64,000 bases of DNA from Rhizobium sp. ZPR4 (GTDB lineage Bacteria > Pseudomonadota > Alphaproteobacteria > Rhizobiales > Rhizobiaceae). The DNA lies in contig NZ_CP157968.1 of NCBI RefSeq assembly GCF_040215725.1, forward strand, positions 1,302,001-1,366,000. The letters run 5' to 3'. The position numbers and the translations under genes were made by a program. This document shows, piece after piece, positions 10,043-18,410 of the stretch (position 1 is the first letter of the stretch; each line of letters starts with the position of its first letter). The notes below the pieces were generated by a model. That model was not told where the DNA came from. It saw nothing but the letters and a program-made list of their open reading frames with translations, and made no database searches.

Positions 10043-11062
10043 TCAACGACGGGGGCTTCCCCCGCATGATTGCCGTACGACAAGTTCGCACGGCAAAGTT
10101 CTGATGCCAGGTTCGACGTCGCGTCCTTCCGCGAGAGCCAGAACCGTGAGCCCGGCCTCGCGGCCGAGGGCTTTAAGATTCATGTCGACCGTCGTCAGCG
10201 GCGGCCGCGTCTGGGCGGCAACGATCTCCCAATTGTCGAAACCGACTACCGAGACATCCTCCGGCACTTGTACGCCGCGCTCGCGAAGCGCGTCGACGAC
10301 TGCGCGGGCGATCTGGTCGTTGCCACAGAAGATCGCATCCGGCTTTTCTCCGGCCATACTCCATAGCCGTGCCACAGCGTCGTGACCCCAGGCCTCCGAC
10401 CACATGCCGTACATGACCGGCAACTTGTCCCCGGCGAGATCGCGATAGGCCCTGGCGCGCTCCCGCACCGAAACGAAACTGTCCGGGCCGGTCACATGCG
10501 CAATCCGGCGCCGGCCAAGCTCTTGCAGCCATTCGACAGCAAGCGCGGCTCCCTGGTAGTCATCTGCGCAAAAGGTGACGCTTCCCGGCGCGCCCTCGGT
10601 GAATGCATAGATGACCGGGACCGGCAGATTGGACAGATCGACTGGCAGGCGGCGGTCGATCCGCTTCCCCGAGGCGATGATGCCGTCCACATGCTTGTCC
10701 AACATGGCGTCCACATGAACCTTTCCAAGTGCCGGGTCGTCCTCGATCGTGCAAAGAAAGACCGAGACGCCGTGATCGACGAGTGCCTCCGTGATGCCGG
10801 CCATGACCGGCAGCGTGAAGCGCCCGTATGTATCGTTGGTCAGAAGACCGATCGTAAACGTGCGATTGCTGAGCAATCCTTTGGCGAGCGCATTTGGACG
10901 GAAGCCGATGTCGGCGGCGGCGCGCTTGACCCTTTCGCGGGTCTCATCGCCCATACGGCCGGTATTGTTCAAGGCCTTGGATGCCGTTGAAATGCTCACA
11001 CCCGCAGCCGCCGCAACGTCGTGAATCGTTGCGCGTCCGCTCTTCGCACGCTGATTTTCCAG
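10043..11062 (-). CDS. LacI-family transcriptional regulator of the arabinoside operon
   Basis: A LacI helix-turn-helix (TIHDVAAAAGVSISTASKALNNTGRMGDETRERVKRAA) plus hinge is followed by a periplasmic-binding-protein-like effector domain (FTIGLLTNDTYGRFTLPVMAGI...DGIIASGKR...FCGNDQIARAVVDALRERGVQVPEDVSVVGFDN). It lies 45 bp before the binding-protein gene on the same strand, so it probably represses its own operon. The start is uncertain. The frame opens at TTG 11110, but that codon lacks a Shine-Dalgarno and would put a perfect palindrome inside the gene. I chose CTG at 11062, which has GGGAGAAG about 4 nt upstream and leaves the operator outside the gene (339 aa). Confidence 0.8.
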   Translation of the reverse strand: MENQRAKSGRATIHDVAAAAGVSISTASKALNNTGRMGDETRERVKRAAADIGFRPNALAKGLLSNRTFTIGLLTNDTYGRFTLPVMAGITEALVDHGVSVFLCTIEDDPALGKVHVDAMLDKHVDGIIASGKRIDRRLPVDLSNLPVPVIYAFTEGAPGSVTFCADDYQGAALAVEWLQELGRRRIAHVTGPDSFVSVRERARAYRDLAGDKLPVMYGMWSEAWGHDAVARLWSMAGEKPDAIFCGNDQIARAVVDALRERGVQVPEDVSVVGFDNWEIVAAQTRPPLTTVDMNLKALGREAGLTVLALAEGRDVEPGIRTLPCELVVRQSCGGSPRR

Positions 11063-11087
11063 ATGTCTTCTCCCATTCGAGTTTCTC

Positions 11088-11105
11088 TGAGAAAAGCTTT
11101 TCTCA
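11088..11105. promoter_or_regulatory. LacI operator candidate 1
   Basis: TGAGAAAAGCTTTTCTCA is a perfect 18-bp palindrome with a central GC, the usual form of a LacI-family operator. It lies about 25 bp before the likely regulator start. Its 16-bp core is identical to the site centred 33 bp away, about three helical turns, so two dimers could bind on the same DNA face. Confidence 0.75.
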
Positions 11106-11121
11106 ATCAAAGAGTCAACTA

Positions 11122-11137
11122 GAGAAAAGCTTTTCTC
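11122..11137. promoter_or_regulatory. LacI operator candidate 2
   Basis: GAGAAAAGCTTTTCTC, a perfect 16-bp palindrome identical to the core of candidate 1. The flanking bases (A on both sides) do not extend the symmetry. The pair suggests cooperative binding over the regulator/ABC operon promoter. Confidence 0.75.
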
Positions 11138-11245
11138 AAAAATTTTTGCGTGGAAGGGGAGGAGGCTGAGAGAAGCGGGGTGAAGGCGTCGTGGATGTGC
11201 AGGTCACCGCGGAATGCCCATCGAATGCGTATAGTGAAGACAAAT

Positions 11246-11279
11246 GCGGCGGCTGAGACCTTGTCGGTCCGGCCGCCGC
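11246..11279 (-). terminator. Hairpin after putA, possible terminator
   Basis: Arms GCGGCGGC (246-253 of the 11-kb block) and GCCGCCGC (272-279) with an 18-nt loop, 25 bp after the putA stop. On the minus strand the stem is followed by ATTTG, a very short U-stretch, so it is a weak intrinsic terminator at best. Confidence 0.4.
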
Positions 11280-11303
11280 GTCAATTTCAGATTGTTGGTG
11301 GTG

Positions 11304-14300
11304 TTATCCGATCGTCATCAGGCTGGCATTGCCGCCGGCTGCGGCAGTGTTGATCGACGTCGTCACTTCTTCAAGCAGCCAGTTGAGGCAATAGGCGTCG
11401 GCGCTTTTGGCGATTTCTTCGCTCGAGGCCGCCTGCGTCAGAACCAACGGGCCCGGAATTGCCGAAATCACCTTGATCGCCTGCTGGACCCTTTCGGCAT
11501 CACCTTCGATGAGCGCGCCGGCGAAAGGTCCGTCTGCTGCCCAATCCTTTGTCCAGGAGATGCGGTTTGCGACTGGTGCCGGCAGGTTGCGAAGCTCGTC
11601 CTGCAGCCCGGATGCCGCATCGATGACGATCGAATTGCCTGTCGCAAGCCCGGCAGCGATCTGAACATGGAGGCCAAGTGCCGTCTGCGGAGCGAGCAGG
11701 ATCCTGCCACGCAGATGCAGCGCATAGAGGTTCAGTTCGCCGACCGGACCTTGAAGCTCGGTATTAAAGCCGAGCGACGACTGGGCGGCGACGGCACGGG
11801 CCTGTTTGGCCGCATCCGCGGCACCCTTGCTTTCGAGCCAGCCAATGAACTGCTGTGCAGCCGGATCGGTCTGTACCGAGGCGTCGCGCAGCGCTTCGGT
11901 GGAGGAGGCGACTAGGCGGCGCAGATACATCGGACCACCGGCCTTCGGGCCGGTGCCGGAAAGGCCGCGCCCGCCGAAGGGCTGGACGCCGACGACTGCG
12001 CCGATGATGTTGCGGTTGACATAGAGATTGCCGGCGCGCACGCGCTCGGTGACATGGGCGATCGTATCGTCAAGGCGAGTATGCAGGCCGAATGTCAAGC
12101 CGTAGCCGGAGGCATTGATATCGGCAATCAGCTTGTCGAGCCCCTTGCGCTTGTAGCGGATGATATGGAGGACGGGGCCAAACACTTCGCGCTTGAGATC
12201 GCTCAGCCTCTTCAACTCGATGATTGTCGGAGCAACGAAAGTGCCCCTGTCGGTGGTCGAGGGAAGATCGAGCTGTTCGACGTTGCAGCCGAGCTGGCGC
12301 ATGCGCTCGATATGGTCATCGATGCCGCGCTTGGCGTTGTCGTCTATGACCGGGCCGATATCGACGGCAAGCCGGTCGGTCTTGCCGACCGAGAGTTCGC
12401 GAAGCGCGCCACGCAGCATTGTCAGGGTACGATCCGCCACCTCCTCCTGCAGGCAGAGAACCCGCAATGCCGAGCAGCGCTGGCCGGCGCTGTCAAAGGC
12501 CGAGGCGATGACATCGCCGACCACCTGTTCGGCAAGGGCCGAGGAGTCGACGATCATGCCATTCTGGCCGCCGGTCTCGGCGATCAACGGGATCGGCTTG
12601 CCGAACTTGGAGAGGCGCTCGGCAAGCTGCGCCTGGATCAAGCGGGCAACCTCCGTCGAGCCGGTGAACATGACGCCGGCGGTTTCGGGAGCGCCGACGA
12701 GGGCGGCACCCATTCTGCCGCTGCCGGGTGCGAATTGCAGCACGTCGCGGGGAATGCCCGCCTCATGCAGGATGCGGACACCTTGCGCGGCAATCAGCGG
12801 CGTATTGCCAGCCGGCTTGGCGACGACGGGATTGCCGGCAACCAAAGCTGCCGCAACCTGGCCGGTGAAGATCGCCAGCGGGAAATTCCATGGGCTGATG
12901 CAGACGACAGGGCCAAGCGGCACGCTCTCCGGCGTCAGCACCTTGCGGGCCTGAGCGGCATAATAGCGAAGGAAGTCGATCGCTTCCCGGATTTCGCCGA
13001 CGGCGTTGGCGGCGGATTTGCCGGCTTCGCGGATGGTCAGGCCGACAAGAACGGGCATCTCGCTCTGCATGAGATCGGCGGCGCGCTCAAGGATCGCGGC
13101 GCGCTCGTCGGGGCGCACGGCTGCCCAGCGCTCGGCAGCGGTTGCTGCGAGCCGCATGACATCAGGCGCATCCTGTGGTTCGAGTTCGGTGACGTGGCCG
13201 ACGACGTCGGCATGGTCGGCAGGGTTGAGAACGGGGCGGGCCACGCCGCGTTCGGAGCTATCGGCAAGAAGTGGCTTTGCGATCCGATCACTGGCCGCAG
13301 AGGTCTGCAACTGCTTGGATAGCTCGGTAAGTGCGGTTTCATTCGACAAGTCGATGCCGCCGGAGTTCTGCCGCGCGGCACCGAAGAGGTCCACCGGGAG
13401 AACGATCTTGTCGTGCTGCGCGCCGACAACGGTCATCGCGCGCACGCGCTCGACGGGATCGGCAATCAGCTCGGAGACCGGCACTGAGGGATCGGCAATC
13501 TTGTTGACGAAGGAGGAGTTGGCGCCATTCTCAAGCAAGCGCCGGACGAGATAGGCAAGCAGCGTCTCATGCGTGCCGACGGGGGCATAGATGCGGCAGG
13601 GTCGGTTGAGATTCTGTGCGCCGACGACCTCTTCATAAAGCGGTTCGCCCATGCCATGCAGGCACTGGAATTCATACTTGCCGACGGAAAAATCGTCTCC
13701 GGCCATCTGATAGATGGTGGCCAGGCTCTGGGCGTTGTGAGTGGCGAATTGCGGGAAGACCACGTCGGTTGCCGCCAGCAGCTTTTTGGCGCAGGCGATA
13801 TAGGAGACGTCGGTGTAGATCTTGCGCGTATAGACGGGGAAGCCTTCGAGGCCATCCAGTTGCGCGCGCTTGATCTCGGCGTCCCAATAGGCGCCCTTGA
13901 CGAGGCGGACCATCAGGCGATGCTTGGAGCGGCGGGCAAGGTCGATGATGAAATCGAGGACGGTGGGGCAGCGCTTGCCGTAGGCCTGCACGACGAAGCC
14001 AATGCCGTCCCAGCCGGAAAGATCCGGATCGAGGCACAGTTCTTCCAGCAGATCGAGCGAGAGTTCCAACCGATCGGCTTCTTCAGCGTCGATGTTCAGG
14101 CCGATATTGTAGCGCTTGGCAATCAGCGCCAGCGCCTTCACCTTCAGCAGAAGCTCGCCCATGACCCTGTCGGCCTGCGAGCGCGAATAGCGCGGGTGCA
14201 GCGCGGAAAGCTTGATGGAGATACCGGGGCCTTCATAGATGCCGCGCCCGGCCGATGCCTTGCCAATCGCATGGATCGCGTTCTCGTAGTCAAGATAGTA

Positions 14301-15008
14301 GCGCTCGGCGTCGGCATGCGTTGTCGCGGCTTCGCCGAGCATGTCGTAGGAATAGCGGAACCCCTTTGCTTCCAGCGCTCGTGCGCGCTTCAACGCTTCA
14401 TCGATGGTTTCGCCGGTGACGAACTGCTCGCCCATCATGCGCATGGCCATATCGACGCCACGGCGGATGACCGGCTCGCCGGCACGCGCGATCAGCTTTG
14501 TCAGCGAGGCGGACAGTCCGCTTTCGCTGACAGTTGAAGTCAGCTTGCCGGTGACGACGAGACCCCAGGTTGCGGCGTTGACGAACATCGAGCGGCCGCC
14601 ACCGATATGTGACTTCCAGTCGCCGCCGGCGATCTTGTCGCGGATTAGCGCATCGCGGGTTGCCGTATCGGGAATGCGCAGCAGCGCCTCGGCGAGGCAC
14701 ATGAGCGCAACGCCTTCCTGGCTTGAAAGGGAATATTCCTGCACCAGCCCTTCGACACCATCGCCCCTGTGCTTGGCGCGCAGCGCTTCGATCAGCTTCT
14801 TCGCGGTCTTCTTTGCCGCATCGCGGGTAGCCTCCGGCAAGGTGGCCGCCTCGATCAGGACCGGCAGGCACTCGGTTTCGGGACGTCTATAGGCGGCGGT
14901 GATTGCTTGGCGGAGCGGGCTTTGCTCACGGATCGGAGGCGCGAAATGCGAAAATGGGGCAGCGTCTGGAGCTGGTTCTTCGGTGGCGAGCTTGGCAGAG
15001 ACAGTCAT
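11304..15008 (-). CDS. putA: Bifunctional proline dehydrogenase / glutamate-semialdehyde dehydrogenase PutA
   Basis: 1234 aa. Order: helical N-terminal part, FAD-dependent proline dehydrogenase barrel (about residues 190-480; ISIKLSALHPRYS, NIDAEEADRLELSLDLLE, RLVKGAYWDAEIKRAQ, FPQFATHNAQS), linker, then aldehyde dehydrogenase (CISPWNFPLAIFTGQ, Glu811 in AETGGQN, catalytic Cys845 in DSAGQRCSALR), and a C-terminal ~200-residue domain of the long PutA class. It oxidises proline to glutamate in two steps at the membrane face. It lacks the N-terminal ribbon-helix-helix DNA-binding domain of enterobacterial PutA, so control should come from divergent putR. The start is the ATG at 15008; the upstream in-frame codon adds six unlikely residues. 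Confidence 0.95.
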   Translation of the reverse strand: MTVSAKLATEEPAPDAAPFSHFAPPIREQSPLRQAITAAYRRPETECLPVLIEAATLPEATRDAAKKTAKKLIEALRAKHRGDGVEGLVQEYSLSSQEGVALMCLAEALLRIPDTATRDALIRDKIAGGDWKSHIGGGRSMFVNAATWGLVVTGKLTSTVSESGLSASLTKLIARAGEPVIRRGVDMAMRMMGEQFVTGETIDEALKRARALEAKGFRYSYDMLGEAATTHADAERYYLDYENAIHAIGKASAGRGIYEGPGISIKLSALHPRYSRSQADRVMGELLLKVKALALIAKRYNIGLNIDAEEADRLELSLDLLEELCLDPDLSGWDGIGFVVQAYGKRCPTVLDFIIDLARRSKHRLMVRLVKGAYWDAEIKRAQLDGLEGFPVYTRKIYTDVSYIACAKKLLAATDVVFPQFATHNAQSLATIYQMAGDDFSVGKYEFQCLHGMGEPLYEEVVGAQNLNRPCRIYAPVGTHETLLAYLVRRLLENGANSSFVNKIADPSVPVSELIADPVERVRAMTVVGAQHDKIVLPVDLFGAARQNSGGIDLSNETALTELSKQLQTSAASDRIAKPLLADSSERGVARPVLNPADHADVVGHVTELEPQDAPDVMRLAATAAERWAAVRPDERAAILERAADLMQSEMPVLVGLTIREAGKSAANAVGEIREAIDFLRYYAAQARKVLTPESVPLGPVVCISPWNFPLAIFTGQVAAALVAGNPVVAKPAGNTPLIAAQGVRILHEAGIPRDVLQFAPGSGRMGAALVGAPETAGVMFTGSTEVARLIQAQLAERLSKFGKPIPLIAETGGQNGMIVDSSALAEQVVGDVIASAFDSAGQRCSALRVLCLQEEVADRTLTMLRGALRELSVGKTDRLAVDIGPVIDDNAKRGIDDHIERMRQLGCNVEQLDLPSTTDRGTFVAPTIIELKRLSDLKREVFGPVLHIIRYKRKGLDKLIADINASGYGLTFGLHTRLDDTIAHVTERVRAGNLYVNRNIIGAVVGVQPFGGRGLSGTGPKAGGPMYLRRLVASSTEALRDASVQTDPAAQQFIGWLESKGAADAAKQARAVAAQSSLGFNTELQGPVGELNLYALHLRGRILLAPQTALGLHVQIAAGLATGNSIVIDAASGLQDELRNLPAPVANRISWTKDWAADGPFAGALIEGDAERVQQAIKVISAIPGPLVLTQAASSEEIAKSADAYCLNWLLEEVTTSINTAAAGGNASLMTIG

Positions 15009-15106
15009 GATAACCTCAAGGTGCAAGGGTCCCGATGGCTTGAGTGGACGTCAGCGATTGCCACACGCAGCCCTCCCGTTGCTTCGACGAGAACATAGTG
15101 CATTCC

Positions 15107-15139
15107 AAAAAAGCGTTCCGCCTTGAAACTGCGTTTTTT
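15107..15139. promoter_or_regulatory. Interrupted inverted repeat in the putA-putR intergenic region
   Basis: AAAAAAGCG (15107-15115) and CGTTTTTT (15132-15139) form a dyad with one unpaired base between the divergent genes. A/T-rich dyads are typical Lrp-family targets, so this is a candidate PutR site. Weak evidence by eye. Confidence 0.35.
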
Positions 15140-15191
15140 CAGTCATATTGAACTTCAATAGACGTATTTTCAAATGGGAATGCCTGCAAAA

Positions 15192-15653
15192 ATGACCAAA
15201 TCCAGTGAAATTGACCAGTTCGACCAAAAGATTATCGACGCACTCGTCGAAGACGGCCGCATGTCGATCACTGAGCTCTCAGAGCGGGTCGGCCTTTCCA
15301 AGACGCCATGCCAGGCACGTCTGAAGAAATTGATCGATTCCGGTTATATCGACGGCTTCAAGGCCATCCTCAATCCGATCAAGCTTGGCCTCGACCATGT
15401 CGCCTTTGCCGAAGTGAAGCTCACGGATACCCGCGAGGAAGCTTTGCTCAGCTTCAACAATGCCGTCAAGAAGATCAAGGAGATCGAAGAATGCCACATG
15501 ATCGCCGGCCGCTTCGATTATCTCCTCAAGGTGAGGACCTCTGATATCCGCCGCTACCGCATCGTTCTCGGTGAAAAGATCTCCAGTCTGCCGTTTGTGG
15601 CCAGTACATCGACCAATGTGGTCATGCAGTCGGTCAAGGAAAACTGGTCGTGA
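15192..15653 (+). CDS. putR: Lrp/AsnC-family regulator PutR, activator of putA
   Basis: 153 aa from the ATG at 15192 (MTKSSEIDQFDQKIIDALVEDGR). The ATGs at 15174 and 15180 are in frame but give a short extra leader, and no start has a clear Shine-Dalgarno. The Lrp HTH (MSITELSERVGLSKTPCQARLKKLIDSGYI) is followed by a RAM/AsnC effector domain (VAFAEVKLTD, IEECHMIAGRFDYLLKVRTSDIRRY). In Agrobacterium and relatives a protein of this type next to putA activates it in response to proline. The divergent layout with 165 bp between supports the same role here. Confidence 0.9.
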   Translation: MTKSSEIDQFDQKIIDALVEDGRMSITELSERVGLSKTPCQARLKKLIDSGYIDGFKAILNPIKLGLDHVAFAEVKLTDTREEALLSFNNAVKKIKEIEECHMIAGRFDYLLKVRTSDIRRYRIVLGEKISSLPFVASTSTNVVMQSVKENWS

Positions 15654-15797
15654 ATCCGCGTTTTATTTCATACACTTCGTTGCACAGCTGATGAGGCTGC
15701 CACTCTCCAAGCCATCTTGCCGGCTAAACAATGACCTAGATTTCGCCATTCGAATCGGATCATTGCGAGACGCTAAAATAAGTAGGATGGAGTACGC

Positions 15798-16064
15798 ATG
15801 GAGACCAGTGCAGGCGACCGCGACCTTGTCGAGGTCATGAAGCGATACTTTGCCGTGAAGGCCGAGGTCGAGGAAATGAAGCTTCGCCTGGAGGCGGCAA
15901 GGCGGGAAAGCGGTGAAGAGATCGGCGCATTCTACAATCCGCGCATCAATCTGAACCACGCTGCCGATATCATCCATTCGCATGCTCTCAGGCAGGAGAT
16001 GGCGCGCCTGATGGATTGGGCCGAAGCTTGGGGTAGGCAGAGCCTGGCGCCAAACGAGGCCTGA
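15798..16064 (+). CDS. Small conserved-looking protein of unknown function
   Basis: 88 aa; I do not recognise the family. A good Shine-Dalgarno (GGAG, 5 nt before the ATG) supports translation. The N-terminal half is a charged amphipathic helix, likely coiled coil (RDLVEVMKRYFAVKAEVEEMKLRLEAARRESGEE). Then comes YNPRINLNHAADIIHSHALRQEMARLMDWAEAWGRQ. No membrane segment or signal peptide. The Lys/Glu-rich helix and short length suggest a dimerising or adaptor protein. It lies alone between putR and the tautomerase gene. Confidence 0.6.
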   Translation: METSAGDRDLVEVMKRYFAVKAEVEEMKLRLEAARRESGEEIGAFYNPRINLNHAADIIHSHALRQEMARLMDWAEAWGRQSLAPNEA

Positions 16065-16110
16065 CGGTCGCATAAGAACCGCCAGGCCACGATCATGAAA
16101 TTGGGTCGTG

Positions 16111-16296
16111 TCAGCTATCCGATTTCAGCTTGCCTGCCGTCGCCCAGGTGTCCTTCGATATCTCGGTGATGATGATTTCCACCGATTCTGGCGGGCAGAC
16201 GAGCGTTTCGACGGCGGCTCTCGTCGCTTCCCGAACGAAGGCGCGCTTCTGGTCTTGTGTGCGGCCGGGATGCATTTCCAAGCGCAGGATGGGCAT
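16111..16296 (-). CDS. 4-oxalocrotonate tautomerase family protein
   Basis: 61 aa, the standard length for this family. After removal of Met the catalytic Pro1 is exposed (PILRLEMHPGRTQDQKRAFVREATRAAVETLVCPPESVEIIITEISKDTW). Such enzymes use the N-terminal proline for keto-enol tautomerisation of small oxo acids; the actual substrate cannot be read. AGGAG lies 5 nt before the start. It is divergent from a LysR gene 115 bp away, so that regulator probably controls it. Confidence 0.85.
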   Translation of the reverse strand: MPILRLEMHPGRTQDQKRAFVREATRAAVETLVCPPESVEIIITEISKDTWATAGKLKSDS

Positions 16297-16317
16297 GGTA
16301 ACTCCTTGAGAAAATGT

Positions 16318-16333
16318 CGCCTGACGTTAGGCG
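16318..16333. promoter_or_regulatory. Imperfect palindrome in the tautomerase-LysR intergenic region
   Basis: CGCCTGACGTTAGGCG, symmetric except at one base pair, lies about 20 bp upstream of the tautomerase start. Candidate LysR-type activation or recognition site. Confidence 0.4.
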
Positions 16334-16393
16334 CCATGAACTATCTTGCAAAACCAACCGGCGATAAATACGCTCCTATTTGCTTCATTCCGA

Positions 16394-16403
16394 ACCTATA
16401 GGT
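16394..16403. promoter_or_regulatory. Perfect 10-bp palindrome before the LysR gene
   Basis: ACCTATAGGT ends 8 bp before the LysR start codon. It may be an autoregulatory half of the LysR binding region, or chance. Confidence 0.35.
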
Positions 16404-16411
16404 ATGCAATC

Positions 16412-17296
16412 ATGGACAAATTGGCCGGAATGGCGATGTTCGTCAGGGTGGTCGAGCATGGCAGCTTCGCCGCGGCAGCCGATGTCAGCCAGGTGTCGTC
16501 AGCCATGGTCGCCAAGCATGTGAGGACGATCGAACAGCGGCTCGGTGCACGTCTGCTTCATCGCACCACACGGCGTCACCAGCTGACCGAAGTCGGCAAG
16601 CTCTACTACGAGCGTTGCAAAACGGTGCTGGCAGAGGTCGATCTGGCCGAGCAATCGGCATCCGAACTGCAATCGGCGCCACGCGGCCGCCTGCGGCTCG
16701 TCGCTCCCGTCAGTTTCGGGACGCAAAGCCTCGTGCCGGCGCTTGTCGACTATCTGCATGAGAATCTCGACGTCAGTGTCGATCTGGCGCTCGACAACAA
16801 TCCGCATGATCTAATCGGCGAAGGTTACGAACTCGGCATTCATATCGGCGACTTGACTGACACCAGTCTCGTGGCGCGTCCGCTAAAACCCTATCGGCGC
16901 ATTCTTGCGGCATCGCCGGATTATCTTGATCGCTGCGGCAGGCCGCAAAGTCCGGACGATCTCGTCAATCACATGTGCCTTGGCCATTCCTATTGGCGAC
17001 TTCAGGGGCGCTGGCATCTCGTCGGTCCGGAAGGGGAAACGCGCGAGATCGCCATCAAGGGCAGATTCACCACCAATCAGGGTGGAGCTCTGCGTGTTGC
17101 CGCCCTGCACGGAGCAGGTATCGCGTTGCAGCCGGAATTGCTTTTGGCTGCTGATCTCGATGCCGGCCGGCTTGAGGCGGTATTGCCTCTTTGGTCGTAC
17201 AAGCCGACGCCCATGCACCTGGTCTATGCGCCGGATCGACGTCCGACGGCTATGCTGCGTAGCGCCATCGACTTTCTCGTTGCCCGCTTCGGCTGA
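16412..17296 (+). CDS. LysR-family transcriptional regulator
   Basis: 294 aa from the ATG at 16412 (MDKLAGMAMFVRVVEHGSF); the longer frame adds 22 residues without LysR similarity. The winged HTH AAAADVSQVSSAMVAKHVRTIEQRLGARLLHRTTRRHQLTEVG is clear, followed by an LysR substrate domain (GRLRLVAPVSFGTQSLVPALVDYLHENLDVSVDLALDN). The N-terminus resembles the CrgA/DmlR-like branch, which often controls a divergent enzyme gene. That would be the tautomerase next door. No effector can be inferred. Confidence 0.9.
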   Translation: MDKLAGMAMFVRVVEHGSFAAAADVSQVSSAMVAKHVRTIEQRLGARLLHRTTRRHQLTEVGKLYYERCKTVLAEVDLAEQSASELQSAPRGRLRLVAPVSFGTQSLVPALVDYLHENLDVSVDLALDNNPHDLIGEGYELGIHIGDLTDTSLVARPLKPYRRILAASPDYLDRCGRPQSPDDLVNHMCLGHSYWRLQGRWHLVGPEGETREIAIKGRFTTNQGGALRVAALHGAGIALQPELLLAADLDAGRLEAVLPLWSYKPTPMHLVYAPDRRPTAMLRSAIDFLVARFG

Positions 17297-17327
17297 TATT
17301 CACCCTCTTTCATCGGCTGCGATTCCG

Positions 17328-17343
17328 TGATCAAATCTGATCA
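17328..17343. promoter_or_regulatory. Dyad TGATCA-N4-TGATCA, candidate autoregulatory operator
   Basis: Two copies of TGATCA separated by AATC give an inverted repeat centred about 30 bp before the LacI-family start codon, in a 68-bp gap. The position suits autorepression. Confidence 0.45.
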
Positions 17344-17364
17344 TGGATTGGAAGCGAGGGGAGC

Positions 17365-18369
17365 ATGGTCAAGGTCACGCTGAAGGATGTGGCGGCTGCT
17401 GCGGGTGTGGGAGCGGCCACCGTCGAGCGTGCGCTTAACGGCCGTGGCAACGTTTTGCCGGAGACGGCGGAAAAGATATTCATCGCGGCCAAGCGGCTCG
17501 GCTACCGCGCGCCGCTTGCCGGCACCAGGCACGGTCTGGTGCGCATCGAGGTCGTGCTGCTCCGGCCCGAGACCTATTTCTACTCAAGGCTCAATCGCGC
17601 TTTCGAGCGGATCGCTGCCCTGCTCGACAAGGATATCCAGATCCAGCGAACCTTTGCCAGGGAAGACGATCCCGCCGACTTCTCGCGCCACATCGCCAAT
17701 CCGCAGGCACGGCGCTCCGCATTGATCGTCGTTGCGCCCGGTCACCCCGATGTGGTCGGCAGCGTCCGCAAGGCTTCGAGCGGTGGCACACCCGTCGTCC
17801 AGATCATGACGCGACCGGCGCTGGAACTGCCTTACGTCGGCATCGACAATGAAGCGGCTGGTCGCACCGCAGCCTTCTACATGGCGCGCATGCAGGCGAA
17901 TATCTCCGGCACTTTCGTCGCGCTCTGCCACAGCGGCACCTATGAGAACCACAAGGCACGTATCCGCGGCTTTTCCAACTATCTGCATGATCATGCAAAC
18001 CCGTCGCATCGCTTCGTCGAAGTCATGTTCGATGAGGACGATGAAATGAAGACGATCGAGCTGCTGACGAGTGCCTTTGCGAGATATCCCGACATTGCCG
18101 GCCTCTACAGCGCCGGCGGCGACAATGCCGCGATCGCGACGGTTTTGCGTCGATATCGTCAGCGGCCGGTCTTCTGGGTCGGGCACGAATTGTCCGATGC
18201 GACGCGCTCCTATCTCAAAGAGGGGCTGATGACGATCGTTCTTGATCAGGCTCCGGAGGTTCAGGCGCGTCGCGCCATTGATCTGACGTTGAAGCGGCTG
18301 GGTCTCATCGACACCGATATCGACCCCGAGCCGGTCCGTTTTCTGACGGTTACGGCCGAAGGCCTCTGA
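17365..18369 (+). CDS. LacI-family transcriptional regulator (orphan)
   Basis: 334 aa. N-terminal LacI HTH (VTLKDVAAAAGVGAATVERALNGRGNVLPETAEKIFIAAKRLGY) then a sugar-binding-protein-like effector domain (SALIVVAPGHPDVVGSVRKA, VQIMTRPALELPYVGIDNEAAGRTAAFYMARM, AGLYSAGGDNAAIATVLRR). The HTH has GAATVERALN where most family members have S-STVSRALN, which could mean unusual operator recognition. No transport or sugar gene is adjacent, so its targets are elsewhere or it controls only itself. A GGGGAG Shine-Dalgarno precedes the ATG. Confidence 0.88.
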   Translation: MVKVTLKDVAAAAGVGAATVERALNGRGNVLPETAEKIFIAAKRLGYRAPLAGTRHGLVRIEVVLLRPETYFYSRLNRAFERIAALLDKDIQIQRTFAREDDPADFSRHIANPQARRSALIVVAPGHPDVVGSVRKASSGGTPVVQIMTRPALELPYVGIDNEAAGRTAAFYMARMQANISGTFVALCHSGTYENHKARIRGFSNYLHDHANPSHRFVEVMFDEDDEMKTIELLTSAFARYPDIAGLYSAGGDNAAIATVLRRYRQRPVFWVGHELSDATRSYLKEGLMTIVLDQAPEVQARRAIDLTLKRLGLIDTDIDPEPVRFLTVTAEGL

Positions 18370-18410
18370 TTCAGGCTTGTCGCAACTCCGGATTTCGTGC
18401 CCTTCGCAGC

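Noticed and set aside
12054..14537. Two long plus-strand open frames antisense to putA
   Set aside because: Shadows of a complete putA; no recognisable protein.
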